The notes: generated by a model from the letters alone, not told the origin. Counted from the stretch's first letter, positions 47,801 to 59,011 are shown. The stretch is DNA of 64,000 bases from Branchiostoma floridae (GCF_000003815.2 NC_049982.1:21818701-21882700), one strand, 5' to 3'. A program made the numbers and translations.

Positions 47801-50800
47801 ACAGTGGATGTCATCGAGAAAAACGAAAATGGTGAGGTGTAGTAACAGATTGGCTGTGATTGCATTCTTTATTGAATTTGAGCAGAGATTTTACAGGTAT
47901 TGGTTTGTTTATTGCTTTTTCAATTCAGTTGTTTGTTTGAGGAAGAAGAATGGTGTTTTTCCAAAGCTGATACTGCAGTGCAGCTTTGCTACAACTCGTA
48001 TGTTATATATTTACCCAAGCACGCTGGGTCACCCCTACTCTTCTTGATAAGCGTAATGGGTTCTTTTACATGCAGAGGTTTGACACTAGAGGCTTCCGTC
48101 AGAAGCTCCCTCAACCAAGCGGTTGCTGTCTTTGCGTCCTCATATGAAATGACGAATACAATCCCTTATAACATATTGGAGCTGGAGCCAACCTAGGATT
48201 GAATCCCTGCCCATTGTTCCACAGACTTCAATCCATTAGTGAAACAGTGGTATAGCATGACTGCTTGCATCACAGGGACATGTCTTACGTTGATATATAA
48301 CAGTGTTCATACATGATACCAACTAGTGGATAGTTGCAAACATTGAAATACACTAAATGAAGTTTTTGATGCCCTACCAGGCTGGTGGTTTGTGACAGTG
48401 GAGGATGAGCAGGGGTGGTACCCGCCACCTTCCTGGACCGTGCTGACGGACTCACAGAAGAGATCACTCGGAGGTCAAGGCCAGGAGAAGGTCAGAATAT
48501 AATCATGTTTTGCATATTGGGTTGGTAGAAATACTTTCAAACAAATCCTCTAAATCGTTTAATTTTGAAACAATACCATACCATAGAACATATTACACAC
48601 GATTATGATTTCGTGGTAGAGAGGTGGAAATAAAACCAAAAAGGACATTTCAAGACTTACAGTACATCTATACATCTGTAATGTTACTTGGTATTGTATA
48701 TATTCAATAGTAAATTGATTACCATGCCCCCCCCCCCCCTCCCCACCCTCTACTAGGAGAACAGTATGTCACCACCAATGCCTACAATGCTCGGGGTGGT
48801 GATGAGGTGGGGTTTGACAGGGGTGTCAATGTGGAGGTACTGGAGAAAAACCTGGAGGGGTGGTGGTACATCAGGTGAGTTGACTCTGCAGTGTACATAC
48901 GCCCTCTATAGGAACTGATCAGTACTGCAGGTGATACCATGCAAATGACATTATTGTCAGTACTGTCAGCATGTATTTTGAGCTTTGTACCTTGCTACAG
49001 ATTTTTAATACTTTTTCATGTTGGATGCCGAAAAATCACAATCTATATCAGTCAGGAGAACATTCCATTTAGCAATCTCTAAAACTAGGTGAGTAATAAA
49101 CACTTAGTCTAGCACATTAAAAGTTGCACTGCAGTATGTAGTTTTGTAGTCATTTTGTTTATAATGTTAACACAAAGTGATGATGCAAATGAGTTAGCAA
49201 AACTTCATGTTTTTTAAGGTATGAAGATGGCTTGCAATGGTCTTATTATCTTTGACAAACAGATATTGATGTTTTATCTTTGATGTATAATTTTTTGTTT
49301 AGATACCAGGATGTGGAAGGCTGGGCCCCCAGTACATATTTAGAAAAGCCCCGAGACAAAAGTGCTGTCAGCATGGTTCCCACTGAGATCATTGGAAGTG
49401 CCCTGGAAGTGAGCAACCTGCCTAACCTGGCCAACCACAGGAGAGCTAGCAACGATGCCAGGTCTGGAAGTTCCGGCTCCACAACCCCTGAGAAAGGCAG
49501 TCCCCGATTGGATAACAGGAAGAGTGCTGCAGAGCTTTCAACCAATGAGAGGAATGGAAACCATGAGACAGCCAATCAGGAGATAGAAAGAACAGTCAGG
49601 TCCAGGCCTACTGCTCTTCCACTCAAGCCATCTGAGAACAAAAAGAAAGACAAACAAAGGGGAAAATCTCCAAAAAGTGAGTAAAAATGAAACTTTTTAA
49701 TGTTGACGCGAGAGGCTTTACATGTTGTCAGGCCTTGGTGCTACATCAGTCAGTAGCTGTGATAAAGAGCTACAGGTTTGTCTATTCTATATCTGTGTTC
49801 CTGTTGTCTTATGTTGTATCATTTGCATGTGGATGATGAGATAATTACATGTACTCAATGTATAGTTGCTTTTGTGCATTATGTGGGTTGTCAGCTTTCT
49901 TAAAACCATATTGCTTTGTGGCCGAGAATGATGTGATGATTTAGGTGCCGTGGCTTCTCAGAGGTGAACTATTGTCCCGCTACTCACCTCCCCTGTTGCC
50001 AATATTTTCTACCCCCTTGTCTCTAGGAAAGAGGTTTTCCTCTCTCAGAGAGTCTTTCAGAAGGCTTAAAGGCAAGTATTGCAACAGATAATACTGCATG
50101 CCCATCTGTTGTGCTGGCAGATAGAGTCAAAGATGTCCATGTGGTGTCTGTCCTCTGGGCTGAACTTTGCAATATAGTCACTAGGGGGCTCTTTTTGCAT
50201 GCATTTACTGTTGAAAGATGTCAGAACATTAGCATGTTCAATTGTGGCACTGTCGTCTTAGTAAATTGTCACTTAATGATAGTTGATAGATAGATAGATC
50301 ATGTTGTAGCAATAGAAGCATGATTATGAGCACAAAGTAGGTTACTGCACGGTAATAAAAGTAGTGTTTTGTAATATTACTATAAAATAGAGTCTGTGCC
50401 TTTTTTTGTTCAGGACCTGGTGTAGTAAAGCGGAAGGAACCACCTCCGAGGAGGGATTCAATTGCAGTAAGTCTCTCTTGTTGTTGATAACTTCCAAGTA
50501 CTGTAATCTTTTTGATGAAGCAAGAAGTACACATACATGTTTCTTGTTTTTGTTATCGTTTTTCCTATGTGTTGGTATTTTTGTACCATCTCAGGGGTGA
50601 GCCTGTTAGTATTGTTATATCATTTCACTTCCCCTTTGTTGTGTATCTCTGTTCTCTTCTGTTTTGTTAACTATATTCCTGTTTCCTTTTTTATCTTTTG
50701 GCTTTCTCTTTGTCTATCTTCCACTCTCTAGTTTCTACTTATGGACTTTCTACATGAAATATCCCTCTTAGAAATTGGATGGTGGTGATTTTTTGTTTGT

Positions 50801-53800
50801 GTTCTGTTTGTCTGTTACGTACGTTCTTGCCTACATATTGTTTGACTGTATTTTGCAGCTGCAACCCCCAGACCACCCTCCCCCCCGACAGGCAGGTCAT
50901 TAGTTTGTAAAACTTTATTTCGTCACACTGTGCAGTGGTGACTAACTCTATAGCAGCATGTGTCATCTACATGTAACTTGGGTGTTTTGGCTGGGAAGAC
51001 ATCCTTATGTACTAGCAAATTTGTACATTTCTTCAGAGGTTTTAAATTATTTTTCTAATACACTAAAGCTCCATTAGAAAATATTGGCTTAGATGATAAT
51101 GTTTTTTTTCTGAAAAGAAGGCAAACATTGCAGCCAGGTTTTGTATTTTGTCTGTGCCTAACAAGCATCTAAAAGTACATTATATTTCTTAGTAGGATAC
51201 CGGTTCATGCCTTTTGAACCTCTAATTGAATTCTTCAGCCAATGTTGTTTTCCATTTTGGTGACTCTTGATTTTGAGTTAGACCAAGGAGGTTTTCAACC
51301 TCCTTGGTTCGACTTATAGCTGTAACATCATTTGAATAGTACCAAATGTTTCTCCACATACAAATGTTTTTGGTCGATTTTCTATAAATGAAATGAACGT
51401 ATTTCTTGACGTTTGAAATAGAAATGTTTACATGGGATGTTTGACATCTAATGTAGATGTTTATGTTCCCCTCTGTCTGTGCTGTTGCCCCTCCTGTGTT
51501 GATGGAAAAGCAACCCCAGGTCACAGAGCAGGTAAACTGTAGAATTCCCCCATAGGTTGTAAATTATAGACACAAACTGCAGAACGGACTTGAATCATCA
51601 TTAGTGAAGTCGCATGTTTTAGGATGAGAGAAAAATGCATGGTTCTGTTTTCCCACTGGGCATGTTTGGATCCAAATGTATGCTGATACAATCTAACTTG
51701 GACTGAAAAGTGTATACATCAATGGTAGGTACATGTAGTTGTGCCTGCACAATCTAGACTACTGTCATAATAAGTGTCACACACCAGATACAACATTTTT
51801 TTTAAATGTTGATGTACATGTTGGCCCTACATACATGTATAAATACATCAGTGGTTATCATGCTCATGAGACCAAATCTTGGTCCATGTATCACTTTGTT
51901 CTGTCTATAAAGCCTTATTTCATCTTGTTCCAAAACGTACTGTTACCTGAATTATGTGCTGATTTTTATCGTACCCGTTCCCCCGCAGAAGCGTCCCCCC
52001 GTAAGGCCCCCGCCGCCGCAGCTGGAGAAGGAAGTGGAGTACGTGACGCTGGCAGATTTCCAGGCCACGATGCAGGACGGCATCAGCTTCCAGGAAGGCG
52101 AAAAACTCAAGGTACATTTTTGTATTGGCAGGAACAGCACTGATATCCACCACTAGGGGGCACTGTTGAGAAGTGCAAGTAACCGCATTGGTGTTGCGTC
52201 AAAGGGAGAACCAGCTCCAAGTTCAAAGTGGTACTAACTGGTTGAAAATGAGCAATACAACAAGTCATAAGCAAGTTCTATTTTGGAATGACTCCTTGAG
52301 AATGTTTGGCAATTTTATTTTTACGAATTGGAATTTTTGTTTGGGCGGGACCTTTTCGTTGTAAGTCTCAAAAATTCTAAGTTCATATTGGTAAAAGGAT
52401 TAGATATAATCAACACGAATTGTAGATCCTCACTTTTAATTTTAAGTACAAATAGATTATTTTTAATGTACACATTGTTTGTCTTTATGGGCCACAGTGC
52501 CTGAAAATAAACAAACAAACAAACAAACAGAATTTGATATATGTCTAGTGGAAGGGTCTGTCAATCATATCTTTCAAATCATCACACAGCCTCCTGTATC
52601 ACTTAGTCAGGTGTGGCTGCTCACGATTGTGTCAGACTCCCCCTCCGATGACGTAAATCTGTGAGCCAGGCAGTTGTCGTAATTTCCGCGCTGTCTGACT
52701 CCAGATGGTAATGTTGGGGTTGTACCACTCCCAGGGGAATAAAGGAAACAGACCACAAATGATTTATAACTAACATTGTGGCAAAGATAGGTATCTTGTT
52801 CCTTGAACACAGGAGGATGTGGTTCCCTTTTTAGTAGAGGGACAAAATTTTAGCATTGAGTAAGCCTTTCTTCTACCCGACTGAGTGTTCTTAATGATTT
52901 TATTTCCTCATAGCCATAAAATGAAATACATGTAAAAGCCAATAATTATTACTTGTAACACTGTTTACAAGTTTTTAGAATGTATAAAAATGATAGATTT
53001 GTGGAAAATACATGTCAGTCATCTTTGTTAAAAAAAGATCATGGTTTCATTTTCAGTATTTTGAAACAGGAGTTCAGTGTCTCCATTTACCCTCACCCTC
53101 ACATTGTAACTCATAGCTTTGTTTAACATGACTGGGTTTGTCTCAGGAGACTGAGAGAAATAGCAGAGCTATATTTGATGCCACAGGAGTGTGACAGAAA
53201 TAATTTCTCTCCATCTGTACCTGTAGAGGCCTTGAGGTTCACAGAGCCTGAAAATTACAGCAACTGATAATTAATTGTACCAAGGTATCGTTTCGCACTG
53301 GTGACATCAGTGGATACGTAAACTGTGCACAACTATGTATGATGCATAACAATTTATTTTGGGCCAATTCTTGTGGAAATGACGCATGAGGCACCTACAT
53401 TATGTGAAGACTGCGTGGCACAGTGGTATTGTGTTCACCTCGTAACCGAGAGGTTGCGGGATCGAATCCGCCTGCCGTGCTGCCAATCTTGAGCCCTTGG
53501 GAAAGGCACTTTACATGACTTTCCTCACTTTACTCAAGTGAAAATGAGTCCTCCCTCGGATAGGACGTTAAATGGAGGTCCCGAGTCTGGGGAGAGCCAT
53601 ACCCCGGGCACGTTAAAGAACCTGCCATATGTGCGATGGTGCGGTGTGAGCGGTTCAAAACCTACAGTACCTTGGCCGCACCTGGGGCAATTACTGTCGT
53701 ATTGAGGTCACCTGAGTGGCGCCGAATGGCAGCTCGCTCCAGACACTTGCGACAGTTGTATTGAGGTCACCTGAGTGGCGCCGAGTGGCAGCTCGCTCCA

Positions 53801-56800
53801 GACCCTTGCGATTTAGCCCCGCCTATTGTAAGCTCCTCGCAATTCAGCCCCTGGCTGCAAAGAGTGAGTAGTCGGCCCACCCAATAACAACAACAATAAC
53901 AACAAATTATAGAACAATGCACTGGTAGAAGTGATAGCATTTTTTAGTTAAATTTTAAGTTCAATGGTTTGGGGAACTGTTTCTGACAAGCCTTGTTGTA
54001 CAGCAATACACATCTTGCCATTGATGTTAGTATTCATTTCAATGTTGCAAAAGCAATACATATGTAAATTGAGTATGGGCTTTCCTACATATTTGCCCAT
54101 TTTTCAAAACTCGATATTCTGTATTTTATTTAGTATTTAATGAGGATAATGGAGTGTGGGTGAAAGTGTTGCTGCTAATGAGGACATGCAGCTATTGCAT
54201 ATAATCTTCTTTGGCCAACTTTTTACTTTGCAATTCATCAAAACAGTCTATCCAATTTTTCCCTTTTCCTCCTAAACCCACAATAAAGTATATACATCTC
54301 AGATGGACCATCCCCATAGAGTTCTCCCTAGCTTGTACCAGAAAAAGCTTTCTCCCAGCTTTGTCAACCCAATACTTTTTCTAACCTCTCCAGGTGATTG
54401 AGAAGTCCCCCAGTGGGTGGTGGTTCGTGACTACGGGGGAGGCGGGCACTGAAGGATGGGCACCCGCATCATACATCGAGAGACGGGAACGACCAAAGAA
54501 ACCACCTCCACCAATCAGCAATGCAACAGCAGTTCCAAAACCCACCTTCAGTCCTCCAGTGTCACCAGTAGCAAAGATAGTTCCTGCTTTTGAAAAACCA
54601 CAGTTGAAACGGACACCGAGCGATAAGAGCACGGTTGTGAAACCCAAGTTCAGCCCTCCTGCTCCCCCTGTCACCCAACAGTCAGGGAGAGAGAAGGACC
54701 CCAGTCCCGTTAACGGGAGGAAAGCTTCACCTGTACTCCACATCAAAGAAACTCACCAGACATCTCAGGAGGATCGACTGTCTCCGAGTGAAGATGACCC
54801 GATCTTACCTGCCATTGGGCAGACTGATATGCTTAGTGAGATTCAGCAAGTTCTGGCCTCCAAACAGAAAAATATAAAGAAAAGTTCCCCTGTTCGAAAG
54901 AGCTCCCCTGTAAGAAAAAGTTCTCCTGCTAGAAAAATTTCTCCTGCTAGAAAAAGCTCCCCTGTCAGAAAAAGTTCCCCTGCTAGAAAAACCTCCCCTG
55001 TCAGGAAAAGTTCCCCTGGGCCAACCAGGCCAACTCATCATCCACCGAAGGCTCCTCAAACAAAAGGATGGATAGAAGGTGACAGCAAAGACCTGCCGTC
55101 ATCTTCCGAACAACACACAGAACAGGGAGAAGACATGCTCAGTGAAATTCATAAAGTCCTCGCTGCAAAAGCAAAGCACGTTCAGTCAGAAACAAAACAC
55201 AAAATACACAGAACTGAGGTTTCAAAACAGAACGATGAAGAAGAAAACAACAATAGGCAACAGAAAACAAAATTTGTAGGGATCTCAGCAAAGCAAGCTA
55301 GGATATCTGCCAAGGAAGGGGAGACAAATGCAAAGCGTCCCACAAATGGGATTCCCACAAAGTATGAAGGGGAAATAATCCAGGACGAAGAGGGAATCTA
55401 TGTCACATGTGAAAGATATGAAAGGCAGGACACCAAAGAGATCAGCTTCTCAAAGGGACAGAAGGCAGAAGTGTTGGAGAAGAACACATCAGGATGGTGG
55501 TTTGTGAGAATAGGGTCCAAAGAAGGGTGGGCGCCCTCAACATACCTTGGACATGATGACAAGGTAGAGGAAGAAGAGGTCAAATATGAAGATGTGGTGA
55601 AAGCTGTACCTGCCAAGTTCAGAAATGGGAATGACGTCACAAAACACTTGCCGTCAGAAAACAAGAAACCAACTACAGTATCATTCCAGAAGAAGGCCAC
55701 GCCCCCAAACAAAACAGCCACCAAAGACTTAGAAATCAAAAAGCAGACAAGGGTTACAGAAGTCAAGGCAAGGTATTCTTTGCCTGTTAAGAAAACCCAA
55801 AGTGAATCCAATGTTTCCCAATCTCTTCCACCCAAAGAAAGCATTCCACAGGCCACGAGTACAGAGAGTGTGTTACCAGTTAGAGAAGGGGTCACCAAGT
55901 TTAAGGCAACGTCTGCAAGAACAAGTAGTCCTAAAGGCTTCCCAAAGCAGGACATAAGAAAGGGAAGTCCCAAAGCTAAAGTTCTCCCCAAGTCAGCATC
56001 GGACCATAAAAGTGGGAAGATAGAAAGAGTTCCTTCCTTAAAGGAGAGGATGGGGATGCTGATGGAGAAGACAGGAGGTGAAACAACATCTTCATTATCC
56101 AGGATTCCTAAGAAGAGACCAGAAGAGACAAAGGCTTCAAGAGCTAAGAGCATTCCAGATGACATCCACCAAACAGACGGTGAGGAGAGATTCATCTCTG
56201 TGAAGGAAAGACTGGGCATGTTGCAGGGGAAAATCGGTCCAGCAGACACTGCTGCCACAAAGTCAGGAAAAAGATTTGGCACAGTGGATGCTAAAGGACA
56301 GGCCAGACCAGCGGCTCCAACAAAGGCAAAGCCCCAACTTATCCGGAACAAACCAGCTGGAGCACCGGCAAGGCCAAAGCCACCAGTGTTCGGGAATAAA
56401 CCAAGTGTGCCTCAAGCAAAACCTGCAATCCAGGCAAGTAAACCGATAATTCCCAACAAGAAACCCGCATTAACACAAAGTAAGCCAAAATTGACTCTCA
56501 ACCATACAAGATCTTCTCCACCATCTCTTAAAATAGTAGGAGGTGGGGAATTAACTAGTGTTAGTCCAGATGTGCCCTCCCCCTTTAGACCAAAATCTCT
56601 GACAAGAATGGATTCTGAGACGAGTAGTCTAACTTCAGAGTCAAGTTCGCTGACGACGGTAACGGCGCTAGACGGGGATGAGCACATCTACGAGAGTGTG
56701 GATGATGTAATGGGTCACGACGGCACCATAGCAACAGAAGATAACATTTACATCGCTGCCGCTAGTTACCATAGTGATGATGCAGAGATGCTGAGTTTTG

Positions 56801-56922
56801 ATGAGGGGGAGGAGTTAGAGGTTTTAGAAATGCACTGGAACGGCTGGTGGTACGCTGCAGTGGTAGGGGGGGAACATTCAGGATGGGTGCCTTCCAATTA
56901 TTTGGACAAAAAGGAGATGTGA
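29805..56922 (+). CDS. SH3PXD2: SH3 and PX domain-containing adaptor (TKS5-like, five SH3 domains), complete, multi-exon
   Basis: TKS proteins are Src-substrate scaffolds of podosomes/invadopodia and bind phosphoinositides through the PX domain. Coding exons are 29805-29876, 31117-31197, 41085-41160, 45341-45417, 46159-46253, 47671-47831, 48381-48490, 48757-48874, 49303-49676, 50414-50466, 51989-52111 and 54394-56922 (TGA). The PX domain spans about residues 1-130 ([33 protein letters not shown]). SH3 domains lie at about 152-208, 226-283, 415-476, 775-835 and 1229-1286 (each with GWW...GW.P..YL). Five SH3s match vertebrate SH3PXD2A rather than SH3PXD2B, but a pre-duplication ancestor of both is equally possible. 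Exon 48381-48490 is one base short, which breaks the frame in this assembly; with that base the protein would be about 1289 residues. The final 2.5-kb exon holds a Lys/Ser/Pro-rich linker with repeated motifs. Introns reach 9.9 kb (31198-41084). Two candidate cassette exons lie at 50027 and 50859. Confidence 0.94.
34803..34990. repeat. Degenerate MITE copy in SH3PXD2 intron 2
   Basis: The series 'cttgaaatattgcagtgac ... gtactacagaattatttcaa' followed by 'ccgcaagcttgaaat' parallels 37783-37950. Borders are approximate. Confidence 0.45.
35865..36875. mobile_element. About 1-kb element with ~100-bp terminal inverted repeats, no coding capacity seen
   Basis: The left end (tagcctgatttaaactcgct, 35865 on, through 'ttacagccctggacagcaga') is repeated in inverted orientation at 36780-36875 ('ccagggctgtaactggcccc' to 'gatttaatcaggcta'). 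Arms share tagcctgatt, cttatagcagcccg, cggggaggggycagttacag and ccctggacagcrgagtttgtgt. The internal 800 bases show no transposase. It is probably a non-autonomous DNA transposon in SH3PXD2 intron 2. No target duplication could be settled. Confidence 0.75.
37048..37780. mobile_element. Element with ~35-bp TIRs and an internal array of GTTCNAAC-like palindromes
   Basis: The left end 'actgtagagtcgattcc...ccgagaggg' is an inverted match of the right end 'ccatctcggtgacttggaat...tgactctactgca'. Between them are many copies of gttctaac, gttccaac, gttcaaac, gttcgaac and gttggaac in both orientations. This looks like a non-autonomous DNA transposon rich in short motifs that could bind a transposase. 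No coding sequence is present. Confidence 0.6.
37783..37950. repeat. MITE copy ending in 'gtgaatttacagta'
   Basis: Begins near 'cttgaaatgtttgcaatgac', contains 'aatacagaattgattcaact' and 'gcaaacttaaaatgc', and ends 'cacgaaaataagtgaatttacagta'. It directly abuts the previous element. Confidence 0.5.
38847..38874. repeat. Palindromic hairpin, stem CAAGGAGGTT, 8-base loop
   Basis: Perfect 10-bp inverted arms in SH3PXD2 intron 2, with the same stem sequence as at 20163 and 51282. Confidence 0.88.
39531..39691. repeat. Fold-back MITE, ~60-bp inverted arms
   Basis: The left arm 'cctggaaaccagacattaag ... ggcaggtcttccc' pairs with the right arm 'gagaagacctgtcttggctg ... agtctggtttctagg', leaving about 40 bases of loop. 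There is no coding sequence. Confidence 0.8.
43252..43351. other. Assembly gap, 100 N, in SH3PXD2 intron 3
   Basis: A run of exactly 100 N between exons 41085-41160 and 45341-45417. The joined exons stay in phase and give continuous PX sequence, so no coding exon need be missing here. Confidence 0.99.
46345..46989 (+). other. Unexplained 215-codon open frame inside SH3PXD2 intron 5
   Basis: A stop-free frame in sense orientation between exons 46159-46253 and 47671-47831. It starts right after a TAG at 46342 with TTG, so it has no initiating ATG at its edge. The first half is hydrophobic. The second half (about 46735-46910) is hydrophilic, with [20 protein letters not shown] and [20 protein letters not shown] recognise no domain. 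Donor-like sites inside it (for example GAC|GTGAGG at 46809) do not match the phase of the flanking exons, so I do not call it an exon. Confidence 0.3.
48381..48490 (+). pseudogene. SH3PXD2 exon 7 with a one-base deletion frameshift
   Basis: The exon completes the first SH3 domain. It reads [12 protein letters not shown] up to about 48418, and then the expected SH3 ending appears only in the next frame ([12 protein letters not shown]). The exon is 110 bases, whereas flanking phases need 111. The run 'ggggtggta' at 48412-48420 is where one G seems to be missing. All other exons of the gene are intact, so a sequencing or assembly error or a rare allele is more likely than a dead gene. Confidence 0.85.
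50027..50071 (+). CDS. Candidate 45-bp cassette exon of SH3PXD2 with a GC donor
   Basis: Acceptor 'ttgtctctag' and donor AAAG|gcaagt bound 45 bases that enter and leave in phase 1, the phase of the flanking junctions. The insert encodes the basic peptide [15 protein letters not shown]. It lies between exons 49303-49676 and 50414-50466, in the linker after the second SH3 domain. Inclusion or skipping both keep frame. Confidence 0.5.
50859..50891 (+). CDS. Candidate 33-bp proline-rich cassette exon of SH3PXD2 with a GC donor
   Basis: Acceptor 'gtattttgcag' is followed by 33 bases encoding [11 protein letters not shown] and the donor CAG|gcaggt. It is phase 0 on both sides, matching exons 50414-50466 and 51989-52111. 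The GT donor four bases on would break the frame, so only the GC site works. The surrounding linker is also Pro/Arg-rich. Confidence 0.4.
51282..51308. repeat. Palindromic hairpin, stem ACCAAGGAGGTT, 3-base loop
   Basis: Perfect 12-bp inverted arms around 'ttc' in an SH3PXD2 intron; third copy of the CCAAGGAGGTT hairpin in the window. Confidence 0.9.
53411..53907 (+). mobile_element. tRNA-derived SINE
   Basis: The head resembles a tRNA gene: A box TGGCACAGTGG at 53416-53426 and B box GGATCGAATCC at 53459-53469. The body contains 'gggcacgttaaagaacctgcc' and a tandem duplication of about 60 bp ('tgagtggcgccgaatggcag' repeated as '...ccgagtggcag' near 53713 and 53772). It ends in an (AAC)n/(AATAAC)n tail at 53883-53907. 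It lies in the intron before the last SH3PXD2 exon. Confidence 0.9.
54883..55020 (+). repeat. In-frame 18-bp tandem repeat encoding SSPxRK, about 7.5 copies
   Basis: Within the last SH3PXD2 exon, units read [42 protein letters not shown], then a partial SSPG. Each unit contains S/T-P-x-R/K, a proline-directed kinase consensus. The repeat has stayed a multiple of three and free of stops, so selection on the protein is likely. Confidence 0.95.
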
Positions 56923-57443
56923 TTCTGTTTATTATTCTCACAACATCACCACATATGTATTTCAAAATCAATCTATAATATTTGTTTTAATCTGTGTAGT
57001 TAATTTACAAGATGTAAAACATCAGGAAGTGCCATCTCTTTCAGCTTGGGATATGTTGTTGTTTAGCAGTTATAAACCATTTCTGTAAACTAATGGTTGT
57101 TACAGAATGTACATGTTGAACAAAATTGATCCTGCAGATAATTTCTCAATATTTATATTAGGACAATGTGGATCTCATATTGTGATTGACAGTTGTCACA
57201 GTGATTCTATGTACCAAATCTTCAGATATTAGAAATTGTGTTGTAATGTTTTTAAATACCAATATGTAATGTTAGTCATTAGCTAGCCACTACAAAGAAA
57301 TTTGATGTGTAAATCATCGACAATGTCATGATTTCTTGCCATTTAAGGGGCAATCAGGAACAGATCACCAATGATATAATATTGAAATGTGCGAATCAAC
57401 AGTAAACAGTTTCAGGTAAATGAATAATTACAAAGACCTAATC

Positions 57444-57449
57444 AATAAA
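57444..57449 (+). terminator. Candidate AATAAA polyadenylation signal of SH3PXD2
   Basis: The first canonical AATAAA after the stop codon, about 520 bases into the putative 3' UTR. Long 3' UTRs are common for this gene family, so a more distal site may also be used. Confidence 0.4.
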
Positions 57450-59011
57450 AGACACTGTTAATCTACTAATCATAATGTAATTACATAAAAGCTTGGAAAA
57501 ATCAAATGATACCTGTTTTCAGTGTCAAACAGTCTAGAACATCACCATTTTGTCTCCCATGCAACAGTGACCACTGCTGACCACCAGGGCAACCACCTGT
57601 TGGATGCAACACTAGGCTGCAGTTCACTCCATAACCACTAGATGGCCATAGCCTTGAGAACATGCATTGAAGGTCTTTGCAAAATTGACCCTTTTCTAGA
57701 AGGAAGTGTAAGATTTGAAAAGCATAAGGTGAGAAAATGTGAATCACCTTATGATTGATGATCTGTGAGTGATTGCTCCTGGATGGTATAAACCTGAAAT
57801 ATTTAGAAACATAGTAATGAGATTGACTTAAAAACATGTCATAATATTTTTGCTGTTGAAAATTCCTTTTTTTGCTCTGAAGAAAATATTTTAGCATTAT
57901 GTAAGATAGATGGATAAAACACTTCTCCTCAACGAAGCTCTCAGCAGCATTTTACACTAGAAGACAGAAATCTTCAGTCCTGACTTCACTACCCAACCAT
58001 CAATATTTAATCAAATCTTTTGATGCAGCCTCATTTTTCACTGTGTATCGTGTTGCCATAGCTACTAAACTTATTAGTCTGACTTTATTTAGTGCAGACG
58101 TCATGACATAGAAGGAATAACATCATCTCTTTGTTCTGAGATTCTTCCTTTTGCGAGTCAAATTCCCTCGATGATTTGTCTTTGTCAAAATTCAGATGTT
58201 CATGCAATCATCTAAATCAACCAATCAAATCTCTTTGTCTAAGATGAGACAATTGCTGACCTTTGATAATCAGTGACATTTATGTATGACAAAGTGATGG
58301 ATCAGGTATCTCACATTTTTTTTGCAGTGCGATTCTTTTGACAATCTCCTTTCACAATCTGAAATTATCTTCGAAGGGTGTATAACTGATTTTTCCCTTG
58401 GTTTTTTCCTCCCTTTAGTGATAGATAATATTGTACTTGTAGGATTGTACCTGTAGTTGTGTTGTCAATAGTCTAGTAACCCAAGTACACCCTTGTGCTT
58501 TAGATGATGATTGTCTTACATTTAAAGTAACATTGTATTCTGTTTTATTCCTCTCAGGAGTTAGACTGTATGATTTTCTATAGACAATTATTGTACACGA
58601 GATGATGTATACAACAAATGATGTATCATTTTTCGTAGCAGATTTGCAAAGACAGTCAGAGCCCCTTGTTAACAGTCATTTCATAAATGGTTTAATATGT
58701 TCGCATGACATGGTAGTGACTAAGTATTGCATACTCAGCAAGATAACATATTGCATAATTAACATGGCTACTTCTTGAAAGGAGAGGAAAAATGATACAA
58801 AATTTAGGTACGACTGATCTTAAACTGACCTAGTTTACCCTTTTCGCTTTTAATGGAACCTGACTTATGAGTTATCTGTTCATCTTTGCGTACATTCAGC
58901 CTATTGTTATATTTAGGTCAGCCTTTGGTATAATGACAAAATGTATAAATAATTAACTTACCCAGTCAATGACTTATGAAGTTACTGGTATGTTGCCCTG
59001 GGTGTGCTGAT

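Noticed and set aside
51520-51531. 12-bp microexon (VTEQ) between candidate SH3PXD2 exons
   Set aside because: It has AG before and GTAAAC after and is in phase 0, but the upstream tract is weak and such short in-phase matches are common by chance.
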